Shown here: in pieces, positions 13,141 to 24,062 of the stretch
How the letters are laid out: each line of letters opens with the position of its first letter
Position numbering within the stretch: position 1 is the first letter of the stretch
Source: Dermatemys mawii
Lineage: Eukaryota > Chordata > Testudines > Dermatemydidae
Direction of reading: 5' to 3'
DNA length: 64,000 bases
NCBI GenBank assembly: GCA_007922305.1
Contig: ML677342.1
Location: 1,521,843 to 1,585,842 of the forward strand
Notes under the pieces: generated by a model
Databases searched by the model: none
The model's input: only the letters and a program-made list of their open reading frames with translations
What the model was told of the DNA's origin: nothing
Translations under genes and position numbers: made by a program

Positions 13141-13310
13141 CCTGATTCAGGAAAGATTTATGCTCATGCTTAAGTCCATCCCTATTCAGGAAAGCACTTA
13201 AAGTCAAGGAAGTGTTTAAGGATGTACTTAAATCCCATTGACTTCAATGGGATTTTGGCACATGCTTAAGGGCCTTTCCTAAAAATGGATACTTTCCTGA
13301 ATCAGATCCC
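13141..13310. repeat. Palindromic MITE-like repeat, best copy
   Basis: The outer arms are CCTGATTCAGGAAAG (13,141-13,155) and CTTTCCTGAATCAGA (13,292-13,306). The exact centre is a perfect 10-bp inverted repeat, ATCCCATTGA...TCAATGGGAT (13,232-13,253), separated by CT. The whole unit can therefore fold into a long stem. Its size and symmetry suit a short non-autonomous DNA transposon or an analogous foldback repeat. No coding capacity. At least ten weaker relatives with the same ATTGACTTCAAT-like centre occur in this window. Confidence 0.8.
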
Positions 13311-15064
13311 TAGTGCCATCAGTGTAATCACTCACTCTGTGCAATTGAACTAGAGAATATCATCTAGAAAGACAACCAATTTTGATTTAGACACTCCTGC
13401 TAGGTTAATTACGGAAGTTGAGATGTATTTTCAAAGCCACCTAAACCCCCTGCTTACACTAGTCTAAATTTGGCCCTATAATAGGAGAATTTATTTTTGT
13501 TATGACACAATCATTACTAATTCTGGGCAGATCACTACCTTGTTTGTGATGGTTGTTTTCTTATGGAGCTAAAACACAATTCATATTGGAGAAGCCCTTA
13601 GGAAAGGCTTGAGCATGGAGTTTCAGTTTCTGAGTACTGCTATAGCATGTCTTTCAAAGAATTAATAATACTTTTTACTTACATAGCTCTCTCCATTTGA
13701 GGGACTCAAAAAAGGCAAAGAAGAACAGATTCCCAAGATTTCAACAGAAAAAAATAATCACACACATTCCCATGGGGATTCCATCGTTGCCATGCGGGGA
13801 TAAAAAAGAGTGAGAGGATATTTTCTTTGGTTCTGCATCTTAGCGAAAATAGAAGTTCTCTAGGGGACTTTTCTGAAACTTGTCATGAAGTGGTGATCTA
13901 GGCATCCTAGCCTAATGACATTTGATTTTTCCCCCAACTGTCATGTTGAAGAAAGAGCTAAAAGCCTGAGTGTAGAGATATAGTCCTCTTTTATTTTCAG
14001 ATTTTTTGGGATACTGTTACCTGATGATGATCTTTCTGCGGGAGATATCCAATTAATGCTGTAACAAAATTTGTAAGACAAACCCATCTGCCATGCTTAT
14101 GCTAGTTGCAGGTAAACCTATAGGGCTGCATAAAAAAATAATACTTTTTTTGGAGATGCCATTCCAGATTATAAGGAAAATGCTTTTAATGATAGGAAAA
14201 TATTGGCTTTTTATAAATTCTGTGCCTATGTTATTTTGATCCTCTACAACTTTTTTATAATTAAACCCCTAAAGAATACATCAGAAAATATTTTTCCCTC
14301 TCCTAACATTTCAGAATAAAAATATAGGGCCCAATTCATATATGGGTGTTTACCGGGGAAAGTAATTAAAATAACTGGAAGTCATCAAAAAGCCAGTGTT
14401 TTGTCCCCAAACAGTTCACAGTCTATATATGCTAAAAAGTGTTTAATTCATTTTAAAGTTAGTGTTTGTTGAAATTGACAAGAGAGATTCAATTTTCTAA
14501 CAAGCCATTAATTAGTTTGTGATTCCTAAAAATTCAATTTCTATTTTATTTAACCTCACGGATTTTTAACAGATATCACAATTCAGTCAATTTCTATATA
14601 TAAGAATATTGTACAGCCTTATTGTGAACCAGCTGTCTGGGAATTAATATTTATGTATAAATGTGGACTATACAGCTAAATCAAAATACATATTTATTGT
14701 CACATAAAAAAGAAATTAACACAGCTTTATTTATGAGCCACCTTCATAATTTTGTTTGTTAAAAGAAAATTATAAAAGATTTTCTTTTTCTGTAATAATT
14801 TGCTGTATCCAAATGTAAATACCATACAGCTACCTAGCAACACATGAAATGGGTTTCCATTGCAAAATTCAGATACATATTTTGTATCTTTCAAAATCAG
14901 TGGGTTTGGAATCTGGGATCCGGTTCAGACTATTATAGAGATAAAGCCAAAGGGAAGTGTTGAAACTGAGCTCTGGGTCTGGATTTGGCTTCTGAACCCT
15001 GCAATTATTAGGACATTTTTACATTTGCAATTTTTCTGTGTGCCCAGTTCTAACAAAAGGACAA
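13311..15064. other. Unassigned, very AT-rich DNA
   Basis: No gene is supported. The region 14,150-14,830 is especially AT-rich with dispersed short A and T runs and no internal repeat structure that I can define. Confidence 0.55.
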
Positions 15065-15108
15065 GAGACCTTTTGAGGTCTCTTCCAGCCCTGTATTTCT
15101 ATGATTTT
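15065..15108 (+). mobile_element. CR1 LINE extreme 3' end
   Basis: CTTTTGAGGTCTCTTCCAGC followed by CCTGTATTTCTATGATTTTA matches the characteristic CR1 3' terminus, which ends in ATTCTATGA-type repeats. Only about 45 bases are recognisable; upstream sequence is either non-CR1 or too diverged. Confidence 0.7.
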
Positions 15109-15390
15109 ATGACTGACCTATCCTAAGCATTCACTATGGATTAAAGCAGCATAAGCCTCTAGCTCTATTGCCTTTTGTATGCTGCCTGGATTGCCAATGT
15201 GTGTACACAGAAGAAAGAGTAAGCTCTACTAGGTCACTACTCCCCTGCCATTAGAAAGTGTCAGAGGGAGTGGGTCGGGAGAGAGATGCAGAGAAAAGGA
15301 TGCAATGGACACAACCTTGGCTCTAATCCTTCAATATTCTGGCCCCCAAAAGCAGCAGAACTAGGATGCTGATCAAGGGCAACAGCTGAT

Positions 15391-15593
15391 TACAGATGCT
15401 TCCCCAGTTATGCAAGTGTTCTGTTCCGGAACACCTTGCGTAACTCGGATTTTGCATAAATCGGAAACATATCTCTGACCATTATGCAAAGAACCAACCA
15501 AACAAAAAAACCTGCTATTTCTAGTTTACGGAGCTTTTTCCATAAGCTTGAAATTGCATAACTCAGATTTGCATAACTCAGGGAGTGTCTGTA
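15391..15593. mobile_element. TA-flanked CAG...CTG MITE (pogo/Tigger-like)
   Basis: The element proper spans 15,393-15,591, begins CAGATGC, ends GTGTCTG and is flanked by TA on both sides, the target duplication of Tc1/mariner/pogo transposons. The ends are inverted: the left end TACAGATGCTTCCCCAGTTA pairs with TACAGACACTCCCTGAGTTA from the right end on the opposite strand. A subterminal hairpin is also visible, GTTATGCAAGTGTTC against GAACACCTTGCGTAAC (about 15,417-15,453). Near the right end GCATAACTCAG and TTGCATAACTCAG repeat in tandem. It has no transposase and must have depended on one in trans. The superfamily call rests on the TA flank and CAG/CTG ends. Confidence 0.78.
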
Positions 15594-18500
15594 TTCTTCC
15601 CTTAAGAAAGGCAGGAATCAGGGAAAACATTATCTCGCTCAAGGTCACAGATATTTTCCTGGGCTATACCTAAATGCCCAGGAGTATCTGGCAGATAAAA
15701 GTATATAGTGCAGGTAATTCCATAATGATTTACATGTACTATGGAGGGACTGCTGTCAGCCTTCCCCCTTTACCCATCCTGGTCCCCTGCTGCTGGGACC
15801 CAGCCCCCCATCCCCTTTATTAAGAGTTAAGGGGAGCTATAAAGAATCCTTCCTTTAAATCCTTTCTAGGTCCATTTTATCTGCTCACCATATCCCTTCC
15901 CTGAAGGGTACCTGCACTGGATATTTGCCCCATGCTTACATAATGAGTTGCAACATCACAGGCTACCCTCCTCCCCCTTTCATGATCCCTACAACTAAAC
16001 TCCCCTCCCCGCCCCCGCAAAACCCACTGTTTGGAAGGTGACCCCCCCACATCTCACCTTGGTCAGTCTCTCAGTGAGGGGGAAAGTCCTCCCAGCCCCA
16101 CAAGAAAGGAACGACTAACACAGTGCCCACAGTGGATCATGACAAAACCTGGCATTCAATTATTTCCATGGGTGGGAGTGTGGTTGCTGCTCTGCCTGGT
16201 CCAGTTAAAGAGGGTTTTTCCTGCAGCAGCATGGACCTAAACAGTTTCCCCCCTCTTTTGGTCACCTGAGAGGACAGGTCAGTGTCCCTATGCTGACCTG
16301 GTCTGCAGCTGCTGCAGCAGGTCGCTCTGGCTCACTAGCCCTTTTCCTACAAGCCAGACAACAGCCCCATCTGCTTAATGTGTGGTGAGCTCATTTACTT
16401 CAAAGGAACAGGAGTGGCTTTAAAGGAACCAGGAATATTCTCCACTCACACTATTCTAATGTCATATTAGCAAATACTCACCTAACCAGACAATAGTTGG
16501 CAAAAAGCCAAAACCAAACGCTTTTATTCAACTCTGAAATGTGGAGGATCCAGGATGCTGGAAGCAATTTGGATATTATACATAGGACCCAGACAGGAAG
16601 AATTCCTGAATTTGGCTTCGGTCTTATAGAGCCAAAAATCGACTAACAAAATTTTGAAAAAACAAACTTGAACTACATCTCCCCAACTTTTGTTTCTCTC
16701 TAACTATAATATAGATCTATTGTGAGGGCAATTTAAATGTAAGAAGCAGCAAGTACGTTCTGCAAGAGCTGAGACTTCCCTTTTTACCGTACATACCTCC
16801 ACGCAAGCGACCACTTAAATATGCACCAGAAAAGGTTTATCAAAACCATACAGGCCTCACGCAGCAAGAGAGAAATACACCATATCCCTTTTAACTGGAT
16901 AACTGAAAATAAGACAAACCTGTTACTAGAATAACCACCCAGTGAACTGCAACCTAGAATGAATTTTTCAAGCTGACATGAAAAAAAGCGAGGCTTTTCC
17001 ATTGGAACAAATCAAAATCTCATACAAAATGGCATAACCCTTTCCAAAGAATGCTGTATTGGTTAAAGAAAAAGATCTGATAAAAGAACACAATTATAGT
17101 GCCACAAGGGTTATCTATTTATCAGATTTCTATTGTATACATAGAAGAAAACAAGCAACGTATACTTTGCCTAAAAATATTGAGAGACATCAGTTGATTT
17201 CTCAAGCTAATAAACACTCTTCCTGTATTTTTTTATAGTCCAGTATTTCCTTTTATTTCTAGCACCACTCTTTTAATGTAGTGGTCTAATGTAGTTACAG
17301 CAGCAATCAGACAGATCTAGGGAACTTATTTCTCCATAGAGAGCATTGTCAAATACACAAGTTCCTTGAACACTTTTTCTTTGTTTTAAGCAGGACGTTT
17401 CTATGACTTCAGACCAGCACCAATGAGAATCTGAATGGTGAACATGCTAGCCTAGATTTGGGTCTATAAAAAAATGTGATTCATGGTAAGTTTTAAAAAA
17501 TTTCAGTGATTATATAGACTGCAGCAATCTTCTAATTACGCCGGACTATTACATTATTTATGTTCTTGTTTCCTCTATATCAAGGCATTCCACAGAAGCT
17601 GTAAGTAGCATCATGATTCCAGCCTCTTCTGTCTGATGATTTGCCCAGATGACTGGCTATGTGAACATACCAAGCCAGAGAATAAAATGTTTTGTATTTC
17701 TTCTCCTTGGGGTGACCATTGTCTCCAGCTGGTTCTATACACAGTGAGTCATTAATTAAACCCAGATTCTTTGTAAGTGGCCTGTTCTAGGAGGTGAAGT
17801 TTACTCCGCTTGCTCTGCTTCTGTGGACAATATTTTGGGGATTTCAGACTTTTGAGGGGTTTTTTATTATTATTATTTAACATTTTCCTCACTCTTCCTT
17901 CTTCCACAAGTATTTATCTTAGAGACAGAAAGTGAAAGGCTAGGTTAAGAAAAACACAGCCACCTCCGAAGTGCTAAAGCTGCAATAAACCCATCACCTC
18001 TAACAACAACGGAGCATGAAAAGATAAAAAACAGCCTGCCAAGAATGTAGTAACCACCCATTCACTTTTAAATGCTCTCCACACTTCAATGCACAGACCT
18101 AATTACTTTTCTACATTCCCAAATCCACTTTGCCGCACTGCAATCAGAAACTTGGCGTTAAAATATTTTAGACTCTAAGGATCAAGACTAATTACGGGCC
18201 TAAGCTGCACCTTTTGGTTTTCTTACTCCCACCCCGCCCCCTTTCTCTTCTTTGGGCTACTTTAAAGCACGCTCCACTGGAAGAAAGACTGCCCAGTCCC
18301 AGTTGGGGGTGAGGTAAAGAGAGAATAAAACAAAAAGAAACTCAGTTCAATTCAGTAGGCTTCAATGAGGCTGGTATATTTAATGTGAGCCCAGGGTTAG
18401 CCTACAGAATTGTGGCAGAATGCAATATTCTCAACAAAAAAAGAGGTGTTTAAAGTTGGGTAAGGCCCCATAAGGCTGTTGTTGGTGTTTAAGCAGTACA

Positions 18501-19295
18501 CCGAGGTATTTAGCTCTAAGGGTTTCTAAACATTCCAGCTGAGAATAAAACCACAGCTTTACAGTAGCTGCTTAAAGGTTTGGGGGGCTGGGAATGTTCC
18601 CTCCCCCTTGTATTGAAAGGTCAATAAACAGTAGGAAAGATCATGTCATAACAAAGATGAAGCCACCTATTATAGGGTATAGTGATGGCTAATGGCACTA
18701 TCAGAGGGACTAATCCTATATATTAAATGGCATAATTGTTATAATAATATCATGTTTATTAGAACACCCAAGTGTGAGACATTTTTCATTTTGGGAAACA
18801 TGAAAGCCAGCAACCTTCTTAGGACAATGCTTGTTACAAATATGGAAATATTAGATAATTACTTCAATAGTGCAATCTTCATACTGCATCCAGAATATAT
18901 TTTTGATACACAAATGTTATATTTCATAGCATTTACTAAACTACTTTGGGGTAATTTTTCCTGGAGTTACAGTCTTCAAAGCTTTCGTTCACACTTAACA
19001 ATTATCTGTGGAATTTGGCACTAATGTTTTACCTCTGAAGTACTTTTAGTTCCACATATTTAATAATAGTAAAAAAGCACATTCATTTCAAAGGAAGTTC
19101 ATGGAAAAAATCCATAGGAAGCTGTCATGATGGTACAAATACTTTATGGAAACTTCAGTGCTCAGTTTGAATTCTGGCAAGCTTCCTGGGTTTGGATCCA
19201 ATTAACCTGATATGGACATGGGTTTTTTAAACTTTCACAGCTCTAACTTCAAGCTTTAGTAGGATCTGGGGTCACCTTGATGAGATAACAATCAT
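15594..19295. other. Unassigned DNA
   Basis: No gene is supported. The segment 15,750-16,340 is more C-rich than the rest and holds CTGCAGCTGCTGCAGCAGG near 16,302, but shows no CpG-island character by eye and no promoter motif. 17,900-18,620 contains runs of C (CCCACCCCGCCCCC near 18,229) in otherwise AT-rich sequence. Confidence 0.5.
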
Positions 19296-19407
19296 GGGCC
19301 TTATTCTGAGATCACTTTTACCGGTGTAAATCAGGGGTGACTCCGCTGACTTTATTGGTGATTACACCGGTGGAGAACTGGTATAAACAAAACCCGGAAG
19401 CAGGCCC
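19296..19407. repeat. Palindromic short repeat copy
   Basis: GGGCCTTATTCTGAG at the left and GGAAGCAGGCCC at the right, with inner arms ACCGGTGTAAATCA and TGATTACACCGGTGG facing each other across GACTTTATTGG. This is a recognisable relative of the 13.1 kb palindrome with a GGTGTAA inner arm. Confidence 0.75.
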
Positions 19408-21779
19408 TTGGGCTGTCAGAAGAAAAACAAAGAAAATATCTATTTAGATAAATCTCTCTTTCTCTGATATACGCACACAAAATATGTGTAAACTCTGTAT
19501 TAATACACACACACACTCACTCACTCTTTAAGTCCCAGTACAGCTTACAGTAATAAAAATTAAATAGTCCTCACCAAGTTGTATTCTAGAGGAAGGGTTA
19601 AAACAATAAAACATTCTATGTGGTGATAGTTCACATGGAGGTTTAAAAAAATAATAAAGGAGTTAGCATAGAGCATGCCCATTGGCTTGCAACTACCAAT
19701 TAACCCTCCTTGTTAGATAGGTAATTTATTCTACTCAGCAGCATCAAATATCAGACAAAAAGGGCCAAAACAGTAATTATCTTCATGGAATTCAAAGGCT
19801 TGAAAGCCAATAATTCCAAAGAAATAAAAACAGAGTTCTTTTCATACTATATGCTTCATCTTAAAGACTGTAATAAGAGCCAGGCCCTAGCTGTGACCCT
19901 TTACACTTCAAGGTGAAAAAGTAGGTTAAAGAAAGTAATGGCAATAATCATGGGGCTTTTCTACATAAAACAGACTGTGAGTAGAGGTCAGAGATCAAAC
20001 ACCCGGGGCACTACCTGCATCACTCAAAGATCAGATCCACAATAGAAATGAAGAGCTAGACTAGCGAGAGAGAGAGCAATAAAACTAATCAATTCTAAAA
20101 CTATTGGGGAAATAAACAGGGAAAGAAAAAAAATTTGGATTTCAAAAGGCTGAATTAGATAAAAGAACATTCACCTTCATTTTTTGAAACAATAAATCTG
20201 AGGATTCCCTGAACTTTACAAGAAACCTCCAAAAGAAATGAATTTTAAATACTTCCATTTCATCTCTATCCCCACCGCCTGATTTCACACAATGGGCAAG
20301 GTGCTTTAAAAATCTTTCTTGAACTGCTTTGGATACTTTTACATATGATTGTAAAGATGTGCTTCTCTCAGGGTTGTACTCTAACTTTTTTTTTTTTTTA
20401 ATCTTCATCTTATTCAGTTTTTGGAGCCATAGCAACTTAGATCCCTATTCTGAGCTTGTGAGAGTTATGAAATATGTGAGAGATGAAATATTATATGTTG
20501 TATTAACTCAAGGGAAATGCATTCACCTTACCCACTCCTGTGACCTTCTGATAGTTCAAATATCTGTCCATATAATGGCATATAGGAGGGTTCTGGCCTT
20601 TACGATATAGGAAAGCATTTTATCACCAGTTTTATATAAGCTAATGAGGATAACAGTTGCTTTTCATTTATGAAGGTCAAGGTACAAATCCACATGTTTG
20701 ATTTAAATTATTCCTTATTTTTCACCCTTCATATGTTCTAGCAGCTCCATCCTGCAAGGTGCTGAGTCCTCTGCCCCCAGTCGAGCAAAGCAGTGAGACT
20801 ACGTATATACTGAAAGATCAGCACATACTTACATGCTTTTTGGACTGGGGCAAGGGTGCTCTAGCCCAGATGACAAGAGGAAACAAACATGAAAAAGAGA
20901 GAGCTGGGTAGGTACATGACACATTCATTGTTTTTGATGTTTCTGAATCTTCAGTTGAAAGGATGCTGAGCATCTACTGTACAGAAGTCTTTTCTTACAA
21001 TCTAGGGAACATTCAGGGATATTTGCAGATGGCTGAAAGAAAAAAACCAAAGCTTTGTCATAAGAAATAGAATAGATGATACAGAAAGTTCTAGAATGCT
21101 GCAACCTATGGCAGTTGTCTGAGCTATGAGGGTGACTGTCATTTTGAAGCAATATGGCCCCTGGAATATAAGCCTCTTATGAATAGCACCAGTAATAGAT
21201 ATAAAGATTTAGATAATATGTAACGAAAATGGGTCCAAATGTTGATAGCTTGATGCCAATATATTTTGAAGATTTCTGTACTGTTAGACGAACAAGCATG
21301 TTCTGAATAAAATTTGATAATGATATTTCTGGCATCACTGACTAATTGCATGTTTGTATTATGGAAAACCTACTGAGGGCTTTAGGTAAGAACATCTGAA
21401 GAAGGCACAGCAGGTACTGCTGCATTGGAAGAGAGGAATTAAATGAAGCCAGACGGGAGATTTCAGAAATTCAGCAAAATTTCTGCAGATTTGACAGGAC
21501 TTCCTCTACCCTGTACTGATTGGTTGTTTGCTCCAACCCTCTCTCTCCACTTCTCTTCCTCACAGTCACTTCACCCCAGTTTCACTCCACACCTTCCCCT
21601 CAGGCTCTTCTCTCCTGCCCTGTCCCTCCTCCCTTCATTTTTCTTTCAGTTTAGCCAATCCCCTCCTAACTAACCCCTCTCTCACAAAAAAAAGTAACGG
21701 CACTACCTGCTATTGCCGTCATCACAACGTTCACTCACTTGAGTGTTCTACCTCTTCCCCAACTCTGTCTCTGTCTTGT
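19408..21779. other. Unassigned DNA with a pyrimidine-rich tract
   Basis: No gene is supported. A T run lies at about 20,387-20,399, and a C/T-rich stretch of about 130 bases covers 21,535-21,665. The latter opens long chance frames on the plus strand that are rich in Ser, Pro and Leu and should not be read as genes. Confidence 0.5.
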
Positions 21780-21897
21780 CTATATAGACTGTAAGCTCTT
21801 CAGGGCAGGAACAGTCTGCTACTCTGTATTTGTATATTACGTAGCACAATGGGGTACCATTCTTGGCTGGTAACGTGATAAACATGATAAATAATAT
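21780..21897 (+). mobile_element. MIR/L2-type retroposon 3' tail
   Basis: ACTGTAAGCTCTTCAGGGCA and GCACAATGGGG, then an A/T-rich tail ending GATAAATAAT, fit the widely conserved tail shared by ancient CORE-SINE and L2-type elements in amniotes. Only the tail is recognisable; whether it belonged to a SINE or a LINE cannot be decided. Confidence 0.5.
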
Positions 21898-23055
21898 TCA
21901 TAGCTCCTTATTTTCCAGAGGTAATGTAATAAAATTAGATATCCAGCATATTATTCCAGTTTTTGAGGAAACTAGCACTGGCAAAAGATTTCTCTCTCTC
22001 TCTTTGCTCCAATAGTAGAATAGAAACTCCATAGATGTCTGCTTATTTTGTATCATATTGTCCAGTAATTCAGTATTGCATCAGCTCAGAGAAGGCTGCT
22101 TCACTGTGTGACACATTCACCTATGGATTAGATATATCCTACCCTAATGCACAGACTATACAAAGTACATTCTGTAGCATTTGAAGGAAAATATGACTTT
22201 CACCAAATACTTTATTGTTCCTAAAGGTTTGGATAGAGCACAGGGAGGTCAGACAAGTATTGGGATGCTGATATTTATTATCTTAAATGCATGCAGAGTC
22301 TATGCAAATTCTCTCGCTGCACTGCTCCTCAACAATTTCCAATAGGCTGTGATGAAGACCAGAAACATGAAAACTGTTAAATTTAACCTGTAATATTGGT
22401 TCGTGGATACTCATCTGAATTTTCCACTTCTGTACTTTAAAGCACTCCCAGATTTATGAGGTCACATTTTCCTCCTGTTAAGATATATCCCTAATTATTG
22501 AATTACCGTTAATGTGTTTAAGTCATTTACTAGCATATTTTGTCAGATACCACAATTCATTTCCTTATGCTGTAGTTTCAGTTAAGAACTATTGGTTGAT
22601 GTCTCCCTAGAGAAGAGAGTCCTTAATATCCAGTGAAGTAGAAATATAATAATGGTCACATTGGCCTCTTGTTTTAGGCCTTAATCAGCTAGGAGAAGGT
22701 CCTTGGGCCTCATACCTTTGATGTGAACTGAATGAATAGGAAGTGAAAGTTATATTCCCTCCTTGGGCTCTGATGTTTCAGGTTGCAATGTTACAATAAG
22801 CAATAATGTGAACTTCACATATTATCCCTCAAAGTCAGAGTTCTGTTATTGATTATTATTAGTCCTGACATTGATATAGTATCCTATGTTTGATTATCAG
22901 ATTTATTTTACTTTTATTCAGGTTTTTTAAGTTGGAATTGCATGCGAGGTGATGATCTGTATGATGTGTTGCCTTTTTACTATAGACTACCAATACACCT
23001 AAAAACTTTTAAAAGTTCAATTAATTAAAATTATTCTTGTATCAAGTGCCCTCTT
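21898..23055. other. Unassigned DNA
   Basis: No gene, tandem array or terminal-repeat structure identified. Confidence 0.5.
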
Positions 23056-23169
23056 TGGGCCATATTCTGCCTAACATTTAATGGGAGTACACTGTGGGGT
23101 AAAGGGTAGTGTATAAGGAATCTTCCACTGCTTTGAGTTGCTTGCAAAAAGTACCAGGCAGAATTATAG
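23056..23169. repeat. Palindromic short repeat copy
   Basis: The outer arms GCCATATTCTGCC and GGCAGAATTATAG face each other; the inner TTTAATGGGAGTACACTG corresponds to one half of the ATTGACTTCAAT core. The second half is eroded. Confidence 0.65.
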
Positions 23170-23862
23170 TCTCTTCATTTTAAAGACTGCCGGAACGGTT
23201 GAGGCTATGTCTTAGCCTTCTATTCAACTCTCAGACATTGGCCAGAAGGGCAGGTATGGTGTAGTGGGGAAATAAGTTACACCCCATCACTGAATGTAAC
23301 AACATATGCACCCACCTGCATAGTGGAACTCAAGAGGCATTTGGCCTAGACAGCCAATCCAATTTATCTCATAGTAAGTGAGAGTACAGTTTGCCCCATA
23401 TACCATTTAAATTATTTGTATTTGTCATAATTTTCCCTCTAAATTTATAATAGACATATGGATGTATTGTTGGTTTAGGTGTAGGAGACATAGATTATTA
23501 TAGTGACTGAGTCAAGTCAGAGTGGATATTCCAGATTTATACCAGTTCAACTATGAGTAGAAGTTGGCCTCATGAATTCAGATGTGTGAGACAGGGCATG
23601 AGTAAAGACATGTAGGCACATACAATGACTGGGCACATACAATGAAATCTTCCCAGGACTATATTCAACTATAATCCTTTCTTTTTCAAGTTTGGTCATC
23701 CTTGGAAAGGAGAATATCTCAATTTGGTTTTTCTTGGCAAATGTCACCCCTTTTTGTATTAGAAAATGCACAGCTCCCTTGGCGTGCCAGGAATAAGCTA
23801 TTTTCTGTAAGTCTGAATTTTGCCTGTAGTAATCAAGAAAATATTAACAACATTTACATGAA

Positions 23863-24062
23863 CATAGTATCTTTTATCTGAAGACTTGAAGGTGATGTAC
23901 AGTGGTATGTGTTTCTATCCAAATTTTAGGCATGGGGAAATGGAACCACAGAACAGTTAGTGGGCTCTAGGCCAGAAAGCAAGTCAATGGCAGAGTCAGA
24001 ATTAGAACCCAAATCTTAGAACTGTCAGTGCCTTGCTCTAGCCATTTGCCCTACTGCCTCTC
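23863..24062 (-). mobile_element. MIR/CORE-SINE relic
   Basis: On the plus strand GCATGGGGAAATGGAACC, GCAAGTCAATGGCAGAGTCA and GAATTAGAACCCAAATC follow one another in the order expected of a reverse-complemented MIR: conserved core first, then the tRNA-derived 5' part (GGGTTCTAATTCTGACTCTG on the minus strand). MIRs are ancient tRNA-derived SINEs dispersed in all amniotes. This is the most complete copy in the window. Confidence 0.82.

Noticed and set aside
18692..19024. 110-codon plus-strand frame
   Set aside because: No motif, AT-driven composition, and no neighbouring exon-like structure.
21443..21794. Overlapping plus-strand frames of 76 and 88 codons
   Set aside because: Produced by a pyrimidine-rich tract giving Ser/Pro/Leu codons. 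The second frame runs into a retroposon tail.
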